Positions 1-9,582 are shown, counted from the first letter of the stretch. The stretch: 64,000 nt of DNA from Streptomyces lincolnensis (GCF_001685355.1 NZ_CP016438.1:9982001-10046000), one strand, 5' to 3'. Made by a program: numbers and translations. The notes: a model not told the origin generated them from the sequence alone.

Positions 1-1
1 G

Positions 2-1387
2 TACGTCTGGAAGTCCACCTCAGGCCCCTTCGGCCCGTACAAGATGCGGGAGGTGCTGTTGGACCTGCCCGGCCCGATCCCCGGCGGCGGCATACCGCAC
101 CAGGGCTCGCTGGTCGACACCCCGAACGGCGACTGGTACTACATGGGCTTCATCGACGCCTATCCCGGCGGCCGCGTCCCCGCCCTGGCCCCGGTCACCT
201 GGAACGCCGAGGGCTGGCCCCAGCTCCAGACCGTCGACGGCGCGTGGGGCGAGACGTACCCCTACCCGGTCACCCCGCACCCGCTCCCGCCGATGACCGG
301 CGCCGACACCTTCGAGGGGACGGCGCTGGCGCCGTACTGGGAGTGGAACCACAACCCCGACACCACGGCGTTCACCGTCGACAACGGGCTCACCCTCAGG
401 ACCGCCACCGTCACCGACGACCTCTACAACGCCCGTAACACCCTCACCCGCCGCATCCAGGGCCCCGCCTCCACTGCGACCGTCGTGCTCGACTGCTCCG
501 CAATGGCGGACGGCGACCGGGCCGGGCTGGCGATGCTGCGGGACTCCTCCGCCTGGATCGGCGTCACACGGCACAACGGCGTCAGCAGGCTGGTGATGTT
601 CGACGGTCTGACCATGGATGCCAGCTGGAACACCAGCAGCACCGGCACAGAGCAGGCCCGCGCCGACCTCCCCGCGTCCGGCAGCCGCGTCTGGCTGCGC
701 GCCGCCGCCGACATCAGCCCGGGGCCGGGCCGCCAGGCGACGTTCTCCTACAGCACCGACGGCACCACCTTCAACCGGCTCGGCCCGGCCTTCACCATGA
801 ACGAGAGACCTCATTTCTTCATGGGCTACCGCTTCGCCGTCTTCAACCACGCCACCCGGGCCCTCGGCGGCAAAGTGCGGGTGGAACGCTTCGACTTGCG
901 CGCGTGCGGGCCGGCGGCGCAACCGGGCACTGTGGACACCAACGCCTGGTACGTCGTGGTCAACCGCAACAGCGGCAAGGCACTGGACGTGGCGGGCGTG
1001 AGCTCCGAGAACGGCGCCGCGGTCACGCAGTGGGCTCGGATCGACGGGACCAACCAGCAGTTCCAGTTCGTGGACGCCGGTGACGGCTACTACCGGTTGA
1101 AGGCGAGGCACTCCGGCAAGCTGCTGGACGTCTCCGGCTGGTCGACGGCCGACAACGCCGCCATCAACCAGTGGAGCGACCACGGTGGCGCGAACCAGCA
1201 GTTCCGGTTGGCGGACTCACCGGACGGATACGTCCGGTTGATCAACCGCAACAGCGGGAAGGCCGTCGAGGTACCGGGCTTCTCCTCCGAGGACGGGACC
1301 GGCATCGTCCAGTACTCGGACTGGGGCGGCGGGAACCAGCAGTGGAAGCTCGTCCGCGTCGGCTTCACGGGCTTGCCCTCCTGCTGA
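2..1387 (+). CDS. GH43-family glycosidase, C-terminal part, with ricin-type lectin module (5' end outside window)
   Basis: The frame is open from base 2, so the N-terminal signal and most of the beta-propeller lie upstream. The first ~90 residues match the end of a GH43 propeller (motif PHQGSLVDTPNGDWYYMGF). A beta-sandwich follows (about 95-300, GH43 C2/DUF1349-like). A beta-trefoil closes the protein (about 310-461), with three NRNSGKALDV-type repeats and QQF/QQW motifs. GH43 enzymes of this architecture are beta-xylosidases or alpha-L-arabinofuranosidases acting on arabinoxylan; the exact specificity cannot be read because the catalytic residues are off-window. A strong hairpin follows the stop. 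Confidence 0.85.
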   Translation, partial: YVWKSTSGPFGPYKMREVLLDLPGPIPGGGIPHQGSLVDTPNGDWYYMGFIDAYPGGRVPALAPVTWNAEGWPQLQTVDGAWGETYPYPVTPHPLPPMTGADTFEGTALAPYWEWNHNPDTTAFTVDNGLTLRTATVTDDLYNARNTLTRRIQGPASTATVVLDCSAMADGDRAGLAMLRDSSAWIGVTRHNGVSRLVMFDGLTMDASWNTSSTGTEQARADLPASGSRVWLRAAADISPGPGRQATFSYSTDGTTFNRLGPAFTMNERPHFFMGYRFAVFNHATRALGGKVRVERFDLRACGPAAQPGTVDTNAWYVVVNRNSGKALDVAGVSSENGAAVTQWARIDGTNQQFQFVDAGDGYYRLKARHSGKLLDVSGWSTADNAAINQWSDHGGANQQFRLADSPDGYVRLINRNSGKAVEVPGFSSEDGTGIVQYSDWGGGNQQWKLVRVGFTGLPSC

Positions 1388-1407
1388 CACCGCTATCCGG
1401 CTCAAGC

Positions 1408-1452
1408 CCACCGAAACTCCCCTTGTCCACTGGGGAAGGGGAGTTTCGGTGG
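1408..1452 (+). terminator. Strong hairpin terminator after GH43 gene
   Basis: Perfect 17-bp inverted repeat (arms 1408-1424 and 1436-1452, 11-nt loop) starting 20 bp after the GH43 stop. It has no U-tract, as is usual in high-GC actinobacteria, and would work in both directions. Confidence 0.8.
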
Positions 1453-1454
1453 CC

Positions 1455-1660
1455 TGCAAGCTGCCCAGGACGGCATGTTCGGTCTCGGGTGTCCAGAAGA
1501 TCTGGAGCCGCTCGCGTGCTCGGGTGATCGCCGGGTAAAAAATGTTGTGCGAAATGTCGTCCTCGTTGGCGTCCGTGATCACGATCTTCACCGAGTCATA
1601 CTCAAGGCCCTGCGCCTTGTGGATGGATACCGCGTAGGCAACCTGGAGCGGTACGGCCCC
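1455..1660 (-). pseudogene. C-terminal fragment of a UvrD/RecD-like helicase
   Basis: The minus strand encodes about 68 residues typical of the last motifs of superfamily-1 helicases: VAYAVSIHKAQGLEYD (motif V region), then NIFYPAITRARERL (motif VI), then WTPETEHAVLGSL. There is no start codon and no helicase sequence upstream of about 1660, so this is a truncated remnant. It abuts the terminator of the GH43 gene. The rest of the 1388-2098 gap holds nothing else I recognise. Confidence 0.75.
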
Positions 1661-2098
1661 GGTCGTCGCAGGGTGTGTTCGTGGCCGGCGAAGGGGTGGC
1701 CGGGCTCGGCCGGGTTGTCGGGTCGGGCGGTGGCGATCACGCACCCGTCTGCGTCCCGGCAATCCGGGTTGGAGAGGGCACCGGGTCCTGACAGGGCTCG
1801 GGCCCTTCGTAACTTTTTCCACAACAGACGAAAAGCCTGGCTGGTTTGGAGGGAGGTGTGGACACATTGGGCTGAAGTCTTCTAGCCTTGTCAGCGAACC
1901 ATCACGGTCGTCGATGTGACCCGACAGCGCGGTAGCCATCGACTTCTCCTGTTTCCGAGCCGTTGCCCCTGCTCGGCGTAGTGGCCTGCTGAAGCAGTAC
2001 CTGGCGGGCCGAAGCGGCGACATCTCGCTACGGCATCGGCGCGGCAGCGCGCGCCCCAAGCCTGGCAGCCACCTGTTCAGGAAGGGGAGTGCATTGTC

Positions 2099-4942
2099 AT
2101 GTTCATGAGCATAAAGAGGGCTGCAGTCGCGCGTTGGCCGGCCATCGGTTCGGCTCTGCTCCTGGTCGCGGCCACTCTCGTCGCGACCTTCTCCAGTGCG
2201 ACCCCGGCCTCGGCGCACCCGATCAACGCCGCCGACTTCCAGCAGGTCCAACTGGCCCGCGGGGTCGCGGAAGTCGGTGAGCCGATGTCGCTGGCCGTAC
2301 TCGCCGACCGGTCGGTGCTGCATACCGCTCGCAACGGGACCGTGCGCCGCACGGAGGCCAACGGCACCACCACGGTGATCGGCAACATCCCCGTATACGT
2401 GCACGACGAGGACGGCCTGCAGGGCATCGGCATCGACCCGGGGTTCGCCACCAACCGGCACATCTACCTGTACTACTCCCCGCCGCTGTCCACACCAGGA
2501 GGCGACGCACCTACCACCGGCGGCAACTGGTCGGCGTGGCAGGGTGTCAACCGGCTTTCCCGGTTCACGCTCAACGCCGACTTCACGCTCAACCAGTCCA
2601 GCAAAGTGGACATCCTCGACGTGGCGGCCGACCGAGGGATCTGCTGTCACGCCGGCGGAGACATCGACTTCGACGCGGCAGGCAACCTGTACCTGTCCAC
2701 AGGCGACGACACCAACCCGTTCGAGTCCGCCGGATACTCCCCGCTCGACGAGCGGTCCAACCGCAACCCGGCGTTCGACGCGCAGCGCACCGCCGCCAAC
2801 ACCAACGACCTGCGCGGCAAGATCTTGCGAATCAAGGTGAACGAGAACGGGTCGTACTCGATCCCGTCCGGCAACATGTTCCCGCCCGGCACGGCCAGGA
2901 CCCGGCCGGAGATCTACGCGATGGGCCTCCGCAACCCGTTCCGGATGAGCGTGGACAAGGCCACCGGCATCGTCTACGTCGGCGACTACGGCCCCGATGC
3001 CGGCGCCACCTCGGCGCGCGGGCCGCAGGGCCAGGTCGAGTTCAACCGCATCACGGGCCCGGGCTTCTACGGCTGGCCGTACTGCAACGGCACGAACACG
3101 AGCTCCGAGACGTTCGCCGAGTGGGACTTCGCCACCAACACGGCAGGCGCGAAGTACAACTGCTCGGGCGGGCCGACGAACAACTCGTTCCGCAATACCG
3201 GCTTGAGCACGCTGCCCCCCGCCAAGGCCGCCTGGATCCGTTACGGCGGCGACGCCGGCAGCCCGCCGGCGTTCGGCGGCGGCTCGGAGTCGCCGATGGC
3301 GGGCCCGGTGTACCGGTACGACCCCGACGTCAGCTCGCCCACGAAGTTCCCGCAGTCGTTCGACGGGCAGTTCTTCGCCACGGAGTTCGGCCGCGGCTGG
3401 ATCAAGCCGATCCACCTCAACGCCGACGGCTCCCCGGGGACCATCGACAGCTTCCCCTGGACCGGCAAGCAGGTGATCGACTCGGCGTTCGGCCCGGACG
3501 GCTCCTACTACGTGCTGGACTACGGCGCCGGGCTGTACCAGGGCGACCAATACTCCGCCCTGTACCGCTTCGACTACGTCGGCGGCGGCAACCGGGCACC
3601 CACGGCGATCGCCGGCGCCAACCGGACCTCCGGCGCGGCGCCGTTGACCGTGACATTCTCCTCGGCCGGCTCATCCGACCCTGACGGTGGGGCACTGACC
3701 TATGCGTGGAACTTCGGTGACGGCACCACCTCCACCGCAGCCAACCCGACGAAGACGTACAACACGAACGGCGACTACACGGCCACGCTGACCGTGCGTG
3801 ACCCGCAGGGTGCCACCGGCACCGCCGACGTGCGGATCACCGTCGGCAACACCGCGCCGACCGTGACCATCAACAGCCCCGCCGCGGGGGAGATCTTCGC
3901 CTTCGGCGACACCGTGCCGTACAGCATCACCGTGACGGATCCGGAGGACGGCACGGTCGACTGCGCCAAGGTCAAGCTGACGTACATCGTCGGTCACGAC
4001 AGCCACGGCCACCCGATCACCTCGAAGACCGGGTGCTCCGGCACGATCACCATCCCGGTCGACGGTGAACACGACGACGCCGCGAACATCTTCGGGGTCT
4101 TCGATGCCGAGTACACCGACAACGCCGGGCTCACCACGCACACGCAGCACATCCTTCAGCCGAAGCACCGGCAGGCCGAGCACTACAAGACATCGTCCGG
4201 CATCGCCACCTACGACAAGTCGACCGCCGAGGGCGGCAAGTCCGTCGGTGACATCGAGAACGGCGACTGGATCGCGTTCGAGCCGTACAAGCTGAGCAAC
4301 GCCACGTCGTTCAGCGCCCGGGTGTCGTCAGCCGGCGCGGGCGGCACATTGCAGGTTCGGGCCGGCTCGCCGACCGGCACCGTCCTCGGCTCCGCCACCG
4401 TCCCGGTCACCGGCTCGTGGACGAGCTTTACCACCGTCAACGGCTCGATCTCCGGTGCACCGGCCGGCACCACCACGCTCTACCTGACCTTCAGCGGCGG
4501 CTCCGGATTCCTCTTCGACGTCGACGCGTTCACCTTCAATCCCGGCGGCGGGCCGACACCCGGCGCGGGTCCGATCGTGGGGCTCGGGGGCAAGTGTCTG
4601 GATGTCCGTGACGGCAGCTCGGCGGACGGGACGGCGGTGCAGATCTCGTCGTGTACGAGCGCGGCGAGGCAGCAGTGGACGGTGACCTCGGGGTCGACGG
4701 TCAAGGCGTTGGGCAAGTGCCTGGACGTCAGCGGTAACAGCACGGCGGACGGGGCGAAGGTCCAGGTGTGGTCCTGCAATGGTGGCGCCAACCAGAACTG
4801 GCAGGCGAACCCGGACGGGTCGCTGCGGAACCCGCAGTCGGGCAAGTGCCTGGACGTGTCGGGCGCCAACTCCGCGGACGGCACCCTCGTGCACCAGTGG
4901 ACCTGCCATGGCGGAGCAAATCAGAAGTGGACCCTGCCCTGA
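2099..4942 (+). CDS. Secreted PQQ-type sugar dehydrogenase (GSDH domain) with PKD, CBM6-like and ricin modules
   Basis: A Sec signal (about 1-40, ending PASA) precedes a six-bladed glucose/sorbosone dehydrogenase propeller (about 45-495; motifs DEDGLQGIGIDPGF, LRGKILRI, RPEIYAMGLRNPFR). Then come a PKD domain (500-582), an Ig/cadherin-like segment (584-690), a CBM6-like module (691-818) and a ricin beta-trefoil (825-947). Relatives oxidise sugars using PQQ; fungal AA12 members act on L-fucose and glucosone, which fits the fucosidases nearby, but the substrate here is inference. The start at 2099 is chosen over the ATG at 2105 because GGAAGGGGAG ends 9 bp upstream. The next gene begins 29 bp downstream, so the two are probably one transcript. 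Confidence 0.85.
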   Translation: MFMSIKRAAVARWPAIGSALLLVAATLVATFSSATPASAHPINAADFQQVQLARGVAEVGEPMSLAVLADRSVLHTARNGTVRRTEANGTTTVIGNIPVYVHDEDGLQGIGIDPGFATNRHIYLYYSPPLSTPGGDAPTTGGNWSAWQGVNRLSRFTLNADFTLNQSSKVDILDVAADRGICCHAGGDIDFDAAGNLYLSTGDDTNPFESAGYSPLDERSNRNPAFDAQRTAANTNDLRGKILRIKVNENGSYSIPSGNMFPPGTARTRPEIYAMGLRNPFRMSVDKATGIVYVGDYGPDAGATSARGPQGQVEFNRITGPGFYGWPYCNGTNTSSETFAEWDFATNTAGAKYNCSGGPTNNSFRNTGLSTLPPAKAAWIRYGGDAGSPPAFGGGSESPMAGPVYRYDPDVSSPTKFPQSFDGQFFATEFGRGWIKPIHLNADGSPGTIDSFPWTGKQVIDSAFGPDGSYYVLDYGAGLYQGDQYSALYRFDYVGGGNRAPTAIAGANRTSGAAPLTVTFSSAGSSDPDGGALTYAWNFGDGTTSTAANPTKTYNTNGDYTATLTVRDPQGATGTADVRITVGNTAPTVTINSPAAGEIFAFGDTVPYSITVTDPEDGTVDCAKVKLTYIVGHDSHGHPITSKTGCSGTITIPVDGEHDDAANIFGVFDAEYTDNAGLTTHTQHILQPKHRQAEHYKTSSGIATYDKSTAEGGKSVGDIENGDWIAFEPYKLSNATSFSARVSSAGAGGTLQVRAGSPTGTVLGSATVPVTGSWTSFTTVNGSISGAPAGTTTLYLTFSGGSGFLFDVDAFTFNPGGGPTPGAGPIVGLGGKCLDVRDGSSADGTAVQISSCTSAARQQWTVTSGSTVKALGKCLDVSGNSTADGAKVQVWSCNGGANQNWQANPDGSLRNPQSGKCLDVSGANSADGTLVHQWTCHGGANQKWTLP
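4573..4942 (+). repeat. Direct repeat copy 1 (ricin module DNA)
   Basis: About 370 bp encoding the ricin module. It is very similar at DNA level, with scattered mismatches, to 6309-6678, including the same GGGPTPGAG linker just before it. This suggests module duplication or gene conversion between neighbouring genes. Confidence 0.85.
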
Positions 4943-4971
4943 TTCCTGTCACCCGGAAGAGAGCGACGGAC

Positions 4972-6678
4972 ATGCGCAGAACACCCCGAACCCTGTTTGG
5001 TGGGGCGGCCGCGACACTCGCCGCCCTGGCCCTCCTCGGGCAGCCCAACCCCGCCCATGCCGCGGACACCCCCTACGACGTCCTCGTGTTCTCCAAGACG
5101 GCCGGTTTCCGGCACGACTCGATCCCCGCAGGGATCCAGGCCGTCCGCGACCTCGGCGCGGCGAACAGCTTCACGGTGACGGCCACGGAGGACGGCAACC
5201 ACTTCACCACCGGCAACCTGAGCCGTTACGAGGCGGTGATCTTCCTCAACACCACCGGCGACGTTCTGAACGACGCCCAGCAGTCGGCGTTCCAGTCGTA
5301 CATCGGCTCGGGCGGCGGCTTCGTCGGCGTTCACTCGGCCGCGGACACGGAGTACAACTGGCCGTTCTACGGCGATCTGGTCGGCGCCTACTTCGCCTCC
5401 CACCCCGCAGTCCAGCAGGCCAACGTCAAGGTGGAGGGGCGGGCGCACGCGGCGACCGCCCACCTGCCGCAGACATGGACCCGCACCGATGAGTGGTACA
5501 ACTTCCGGACCAACCCCCGTACCACCGCGCGCGTGCTCACCACGCTGGACGAGTCGTCGTACTCGGGCGGTTCAATGGGCGCCGACCACCCGCACACCTG
5601 GTGCAAGACCTACTCGGGGGGCCGGGCCTTCTACACCGGCGGCGGGCACAGCCAGGCGTCGTACGCGGAGCCGGCGTTCCGGGCGCACCTGCTCGGCGGC
5701 ATCCGGTACGCGGCAGCCCGGACCAAGGCCGACTGCCGGCCCGAGAACGGCTATACGGCCCTCTACAACGGCTCGACCACCGGCTGGTCGCAGGCCGGCC
5801 CAGGCGGCTTCACCAACGCGGACGCCACCCTCGCCTCGTACGGCGGCCTGGGCATGCTCTGGTACAGCGCCCGGCAGTTCACCAACTACTCGCTGAAGCT
5901 GGACTGGAAGATGCCCGGCGACGACAACTCCGGCGTGATCGTGGGCTTCCCACCGTCGAGCGACCCGTCGTCGGCACTGGACAACGGCTACGAGGTCCAG
6001 ATCGACGCCACTGACGCGCCTGACCGCACGACCGGCTCGATCTACGCCGTCAAGGCCCCGGACACGGCTGCCCGGGACGCGGCGCTCAACCCACCGGGCG
6101 AGTGGAACACCTTCGAGTTGCTGGTGGAGGGCGAGCGGCTCCAGGTCTGGCTCAATGGCGTGAAGATCAATGACTTCACCAACACCGACCCCGCCCGCTC
6201 GCTCGCCGGCCACGTCGGCATCCAGAATCACGGCACGGGGGACGACGTATCGTTCCGCAACGTCCGGATCAAGGAGCTGGGGGGCGGCCCGACACCGGGA
6301 GCGGGTCAGATCGTCGGACTCGCGAACAAGTGTCTGGATGTCCGTAACGGCAGCTCGGCGGATGGGACGGCGGTGCAGATCTCGTCGTGCACGGGCTCGG
6401 CGGGGCAGAAGTGGACGGTGGCGCCGGGGTCGACGGTCAAGGCGTTGGGCAAGTGCCTGGATGTCAGCGGCAGCGGCACGGCGGACGGGGCGAGAGTCCA
6501 GTTGTGGTCCTGCAACGGTGGCGCCAACCAGAACTGGCAGGCGAACCCGGACGGGTCGCTGCGGAACCCGCAGTCGGGCAAGTGCCTGGACGTGTCGGGC
6601 GCCACCTCCTCGGACGGCACCCTCGTGCACCTGTGGACCTGCCACGGCGGGGCCAACCAGAAGTGGACCCTGCCCTGA
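4972..6678 (+). CDS. Secreted ThuA-domain / DUF1080 protein with ricin module
   Basis: 568 residues with a Sec signal (about 1-32, PAHAADT). A ThuA domain follows (33-250; KTAGFRHDSIPAG, GGGFVGVHSAAD), then a DUF1080 beta-sandwich (about 255-447; DWKMPGDDNSGVIVGF) and a ricin module (450-568). ThuA proteins are glutamine-amidotransferase-like and tied to disaccharide catabolism. DUF1080 members are described as 3-keto-disaccharide or 3-keto-glycoside hydrolases. The pairing suggests cleavage of oxidised glycosides outside the cell, possibly made by the dehydrogenase encoded just upstream. The start at 4972 has GGAAGAG 10 bp upstream; an in-frame start at 4768 would overlap the previous gene and lose the signal peptide. 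Confidence 0.83.
   Translation: MRRTPRTLFGGAAATLAALALLGQPNPAHAADTPYDVLVFSKTAGFRHDSIPAGIQAVRDLGAANSFTVTATEDGNHFTTGNLSRYEAVIFLNTTGDVLNDAQQSAFQSYIGSGGGFVGVHSAADTEYNWPFYGDLVGAYFASHPAVQQANVKVEGRAHAATAHLPQTWTRTDEWYNFRTNPRTTARVLTTLDESSYSGGSMGADHPHTWCKTYSGGRAFYTGGGHSQASYAEPAFRAHLLGGIRYAAARTKADCRPENGYTALYNGSTTGWSQAGPGGFTNADATLASYGGLGMLWYSARQFTNYSLKLDWKMPGDDNSGVIVGFPPSSDPSSALDNGYEVQIDATDAPDRTTGSIYAVKAPDTAARDAALNPPGEWNTFELLVEGERLQVWLNGVKINDFTNTDPARSLAGHVGIQNHGTGDDVSFRNVRIKELGGGPTPGAGQIVGLANKCLDVRNGSSADGTAVQISSCTGSAGQKWTVAPGSTVKALGKCLDVSGSGTADGARVQLWSCNGGANQNWQANPDGSLRNPQSGKCLDVSGATSSDGTLVHLWTCHGGANQKWTLP
6309..6678 (+). repeat. Direct repeat copy 2 (ricin module DNA)
   Basis: Partner of the copy at 4573-4942, in the same orientation, about 1.7 kb apart. 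The DNA following both copies diverges immediately after the shared stop codon. Confidence 0.85.
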
Positions 6679-6694
6679 GCTGACGGGGCACGCT

Positions 6695-6729
6695 GGAAGG
6701 GCCACCTGCCACTGGGCGGTGGCCCTTCC
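6695..6729 (+). terminator. Hairpin terminator after ThuA/DUF1080 gene
   Basis: Arms 6695-6706 (GGAAGGGCCACC) and 6718-6729 form a perfect 12-bp stem with an 11-nt loop, 17 bp after the stop. Confidence 0.8.
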
Positions 6730-6868
6730 GCGTTCCCGGGCCGGGTGTGGCTGACGTCAGGCTGTGCCGCGCTCCGGTTCGGGGATGGCCGAGCACGTGC
6801 TCACGAGCAGGCCGGGACGCCCGGCGCATGCGCGTGCGCCCACTCCTGAAGCTCACCACGGAGGGAGC

Positions 6869-6900
6869 GAAGGCGGCACGTGATGTCACGTACCGCCTTC
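6869..6900 (-). terminator. Hairpin terminator of the esterase pseudogene
   Basis: Arms 6869-6883 and 6886-6900 are complementary at 14 of 15 positions. The odd pair is a G-U wobble when read on the minus strand, so the hairpin fits best as the terminator of the minus-strand gene whose stop lies at 6911. It resembles the hairpin after the intact paralogue (37838-37868). Confidence 0.7.
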
Positions 6901-6910
6901 ACTCGTGCGT

Positions 6911-7974
6911 CTATGCTCGCGTCCAGCGCTGATTGGTGCCGTCGTGGCAGCTCCACGCGATGACCGCGGAGCCGTTGGCGGTGCCCCCGCCGTTGACATC
7001 CAGGCACAACCCGCTCTGACCGTTGCGGATCGTGCCGTTGCTGTTGAAGACCCACTGCTGGCTGGCGCCACCGTTGCAGTCCTGGATCTGCACCCGCGTG
7101 CCGGCGGCGGCGTCGGCCGGGACGTGCACGCATTTGCCCAGCACCTGCAGCGTGCACCGTTCTGGGTGAACTGCTGGTTGGCGTTGCTGTGGCAGTCCCA
7201 GACGATCATCGGTGTGCCGTTGGCCGCGTTTGCGCCGTTGACGTCCAGGCACCGGCCCGAACCCTCGTTGCGCAGCCGGAACGTGGTCGGGGTGGGCGCC
7301 GTGTCGTCGAACTGCGTGAAGAAGTTCCACACCACCGCCCGGGTCCACGACCTCTCACCCGGTTCGAAGTCCCCGGCCGATCCATCGACGGGACCCGGCG
7401 TATGACCCGCGTCGTACGCGGCCCATGCCACGGGGTAGCCGGCGCGGCACCCCGAGTAGGTCGTGACGACATGCGTGAGGCTTCCCCGTGCCGGCTCTGG
7501 CGGGTTCTGGGGAGTGCAGCCGTTGCACCCGCTCAACTGCCCGCCCGCGTAGACGGCGACCGCGCGGAACACTGTCGGCCGGGCGCACGCGAGTGCGAAA
7601 CTCATGCCGCCTCCGTAGCTGAAACCCCCGGCGAAGCGCTGGTTCGTGTCGACACACAGGCCCGCGTCGAGCTGCCTGATCATGTCGTCCACGAAGGTCA
7701 GATCCTCGCCGTTGGAGTTGGCCCAGCCGTTCCCGAGGCCCTGGGGCGCGACGAAGATCGCGCTGTCGTTCGAGATCGACCGCAGGCCGTAGTACGACCA
7801 GGGGTATCCGCTGGTTCCGCCCGAGTCGACGTCGCCTGCGGTGCCACCGTTCCAGTGGAAACCGAAGACCAGTCGGTACGGGCGGCTGTTGTCGTAGTTG
7901 GCGGGCACCCGCAGGATGTAGTTCCGCGTCCTGCCGTTGAGAGCGTGGTGGCCACGGCGATCGGCGTGCGCCAT
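6911..7974 (-). pseudogene. Decayed CE1/PHB-depolymerase-like esterase with ricin module
   Basis: Close paralogue of the intact esterase at 36514-37827, with three lesions visible by comparison. (1) The signal peptide and first strand are missing or out of frame; homology starts at about NYILRVPANYD. (2) An in-frame deletion near 7520 joins SGC directly to NGC and removes about 36 residues. These include the HGINDN loop that should carry the catalytic Asp. (3) A 1-nt loss near 7155 shifts the ricin module out of frame; its last ~85 residues continue in another frame to a stop at 6911. The GFSYGGGM serine motif remains. One lesion could be a sequencing error, but all three together indicate a pseudogene. 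Confidence 0.8.
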
Positions 7975-8029
7975 CGGTGACGATTCCTGCCGTGTCGCAT
8001 CGCGTTTCTCCCTTCATGGCTGTGGCGAA

Positions 8030-9511
8030 TCAGCGGTAGCCGGCGGCGACGACGTTGGCGTGTACCGCGTTCTCGGTCGCGTCGGACGGGTAGCCGGACA
8101 CCATCGCGCCCTCGTAGAAGGTGCCGGCGCTGAGGTTCGCGCCGCCGCCGGGCTTGCAGCAGTCACCCCCGCTGCCGAGGATGATGGCGCCCTGCTTCTT
8201 CATGGGGCTGTACCCGGGCGGAAGCGCGCCGTCCCAGAGCGTGGTCAGGCTTCCGGTCTGGCCGTTGCCACCCTTGAGTGCGAAACGGCTCGTCCCGTTG
8301 TTCTTCAGCATCGCCGTCACGAACTTGCTGGTGAAGGCCCGCTGGTTCGGGTTCCAGGTCTGACTGCCACCGGAGTAGAGCCCCCATTCGAGGTCGGCCT
8401 GGACCCATGGGCCGGTGCCGGCGCACCCGCCGAACCAGCACTGGGTGCTGAAATTGATCGCGTCCATCGCCCCGGCCGCGTCGGCCGCTCGGGTCGTCTC
8501 ACTGTTGCCGTAGTCGAAGCAGCAGCCGCCGTTGACATGGGTGCCGCTGGCCACCATGTACATGCCTTCGGGGGCGCTGCCGGTCGGCACGCCGGTCAGG
8601 TGGCCGTCCCGCCAGTAGCTGTTGCCGGGGTTGATGTAGAGCGAGTAGGCCTTGCTGCCGCCGACCGCCAGCGACTCCGACGTCGCGACCGCCGGGCGGC
8701 TCTGGGGGGAGCCGGGAACCACACTCGATCCCTGGTACCACAGGTCGTTCCCGCGGCCGGACTGGTCATAGACGACGGTGATGACACAGGTGGTCCCCGC
8801 GCAGAACGAGTCCTGCGTCGTCGCGTCGGCGGTGCCACCCGCGCTCAGGACGCCGATGTTCCGGGTCGTGCTGTCGGACGAGCGCCGGACCTGGTAGAGG
8901 TTGCCGTTGTAGGTGCCGTAGAGCGCTCGTACGGTGCTGTGGGCGGCGATGCAGGGGGTGCCGCCCGAGGCGTAGATGTCGCACGTGCCCGCGCCGCCCG
9001 GCACCGGCGGGGTCGGCGAGTCCCACTGCTGGTTGGTGCCGGCGTGGCAGGACCAGAGGGTGATCCTGGTCCCGTTGGCGGTGCCGGCGGCGTTGGCGTC
9101 GAGGCACAGTCCGGACTGGACGCCGGTGATGGTGCCGTTGGGGTTGACGTTCCACTGTTGGTTGTTCTGGCCGTTGCAGTCCCAGATGACGACCGGGGTG
9201 CCGTTGGTGGTGCCGCGTCCGCTGGCGTCGAGGCACTTGTTGCCGGGGACGGTCAGTTGTTTGCCGGTGGTGTAGGTCCAGGTCTGGCCGGCTGCGCCGG
9301 TGCAGTCCTGGAGTTGGGTCTGGGTGCCGTTGGTGGTGCCGGCGCCGGGGACGGTCAGGCAACGGCCGGACTGCGCGCCCACGATGGGGGCGCTCTGCCC
9401 GGGCTCGATCGGTGCCGCCACCGCGGTGGCGCAGACGCCGACAAGCACCAGGGCGGTGCCCAGCGCGGACAGCCGTCCGTACCGGCGGGGTCGAGGTATC
9501 CGAAACACCAT
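8030..9511 (-). CDS. Secreted GH54 alpha-L-arabinofuranosidase with N-terminal ricin module
   Basis: 493 residues with a Sec signal (about 1-33), a ricin beta-trefoil (40-165) and a GH54 catalytic domain (about 175-493; CDIYASGGTPC, VYDQSGRGNDL). The motif ADLEWGLYSGG holds the expected nucleophile Glu, and GSGGDCCKPGG followed by GTFYEGAM holds the expected acid/base Asp, by recall of the fungal AkAbfB structure. GH54 enzymes remove L-arabinofuranose from arabinan and arabinoxylan. Most GH54 proteins carry CBM42 at the C-terminus; here an N-terminal ricin module replaces it. The start at 9511 has AGGA 7-8 bp upstream. The ricin segment is nearly identical to one at 21340-21708. Confidence 0.87.
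   Translation of the reverse strand: MVFRIPRPRRYGRLSALGTALVLVGVCATAVAAPIEPGQSAPIVGAQSGRCLTVPGAGTTNGTQTQLQDCTGAAGQTWTYTTGKQLTVPGNKCLDASGRGTTNGTPVVIWDCNGQNNQQWNVNPNGTITGVQSGLCLDANAAGTANGTRITLWSCHAGTNQQWDSPTPPVPGGAGTCDIYASGGTPCIAAHSTVRALYGTYNGNLYQVRRSSDSTTRNIGVLSAGGTADATTQDSFCAGTTCVITVVYDQSGRGNDLWYQGSSVVPGSPQSRPAVATSESLAVGGSKAYSLYINPGNSYWRDGHLTGVPTGSAPEGMYMVASGTHVNGGCCFDYGNSETTRAADAAGAMDAINFSTQCWFGGCAGTGPWVQADLEWGLYSGGSQTWNPNQRAFTSKFVTAMLKNNGTSRFALKGGNGQTGSLTTLWDGALPPGYSPMKKQGAIILGSGGDCCKPGGGANLSAGTFYEGAMVSGYPSDATENAVHANVVAAGYR
9017..9385 (-). repeat. Inverted repeat copy A (ricin module DNA, 369 bp)
   Basis: This segment and 21340-21708 have the same length and differ at only a few bases in the stretches I compared, on opposite strands. 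They encode almost the same ricin module in a GH54 enzyme and in a beta-helix enzyme that otherwise share no similarity. Confidence 0.9.
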
Positions 9512-9537
9512 GGCGGTTCCTCACCTGTTCCTAGGGA

Positions 9538-9571
9538 GGGATGCCCGGCGCGCAACCGCGCCGGGCATCCC
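9538..9571 (-). terminator. Hairpin terminator after the large ThuA-GSDH gene
   Basis: A perfect 15-bp stem (9538-9552 with 9557-9571) and a 4-nt loop sit between the stop at 9583 and the GH54 start at 9511. The two minus-strand genes are therefore probably separate transcripts. Confidence 0.8.
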
Positions 9572-9582
9572 GTCCGGACGGG

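Noticed and set aside
1770..1941. Short minus-strand frame starting MATALSGHIDDRDGSL
   Set aside because: It has an ATG but no family I recognise, and it runs into degraded sequence; too weak to annotate as a gene.
1217..3550. 777-residue open frame on the minus strand
   Set aside because: It is antisense to the dehydrogenase gene, has Arg/Val/Gly-rich shadow composition and only its last part holds real homology (the helicase fragment).
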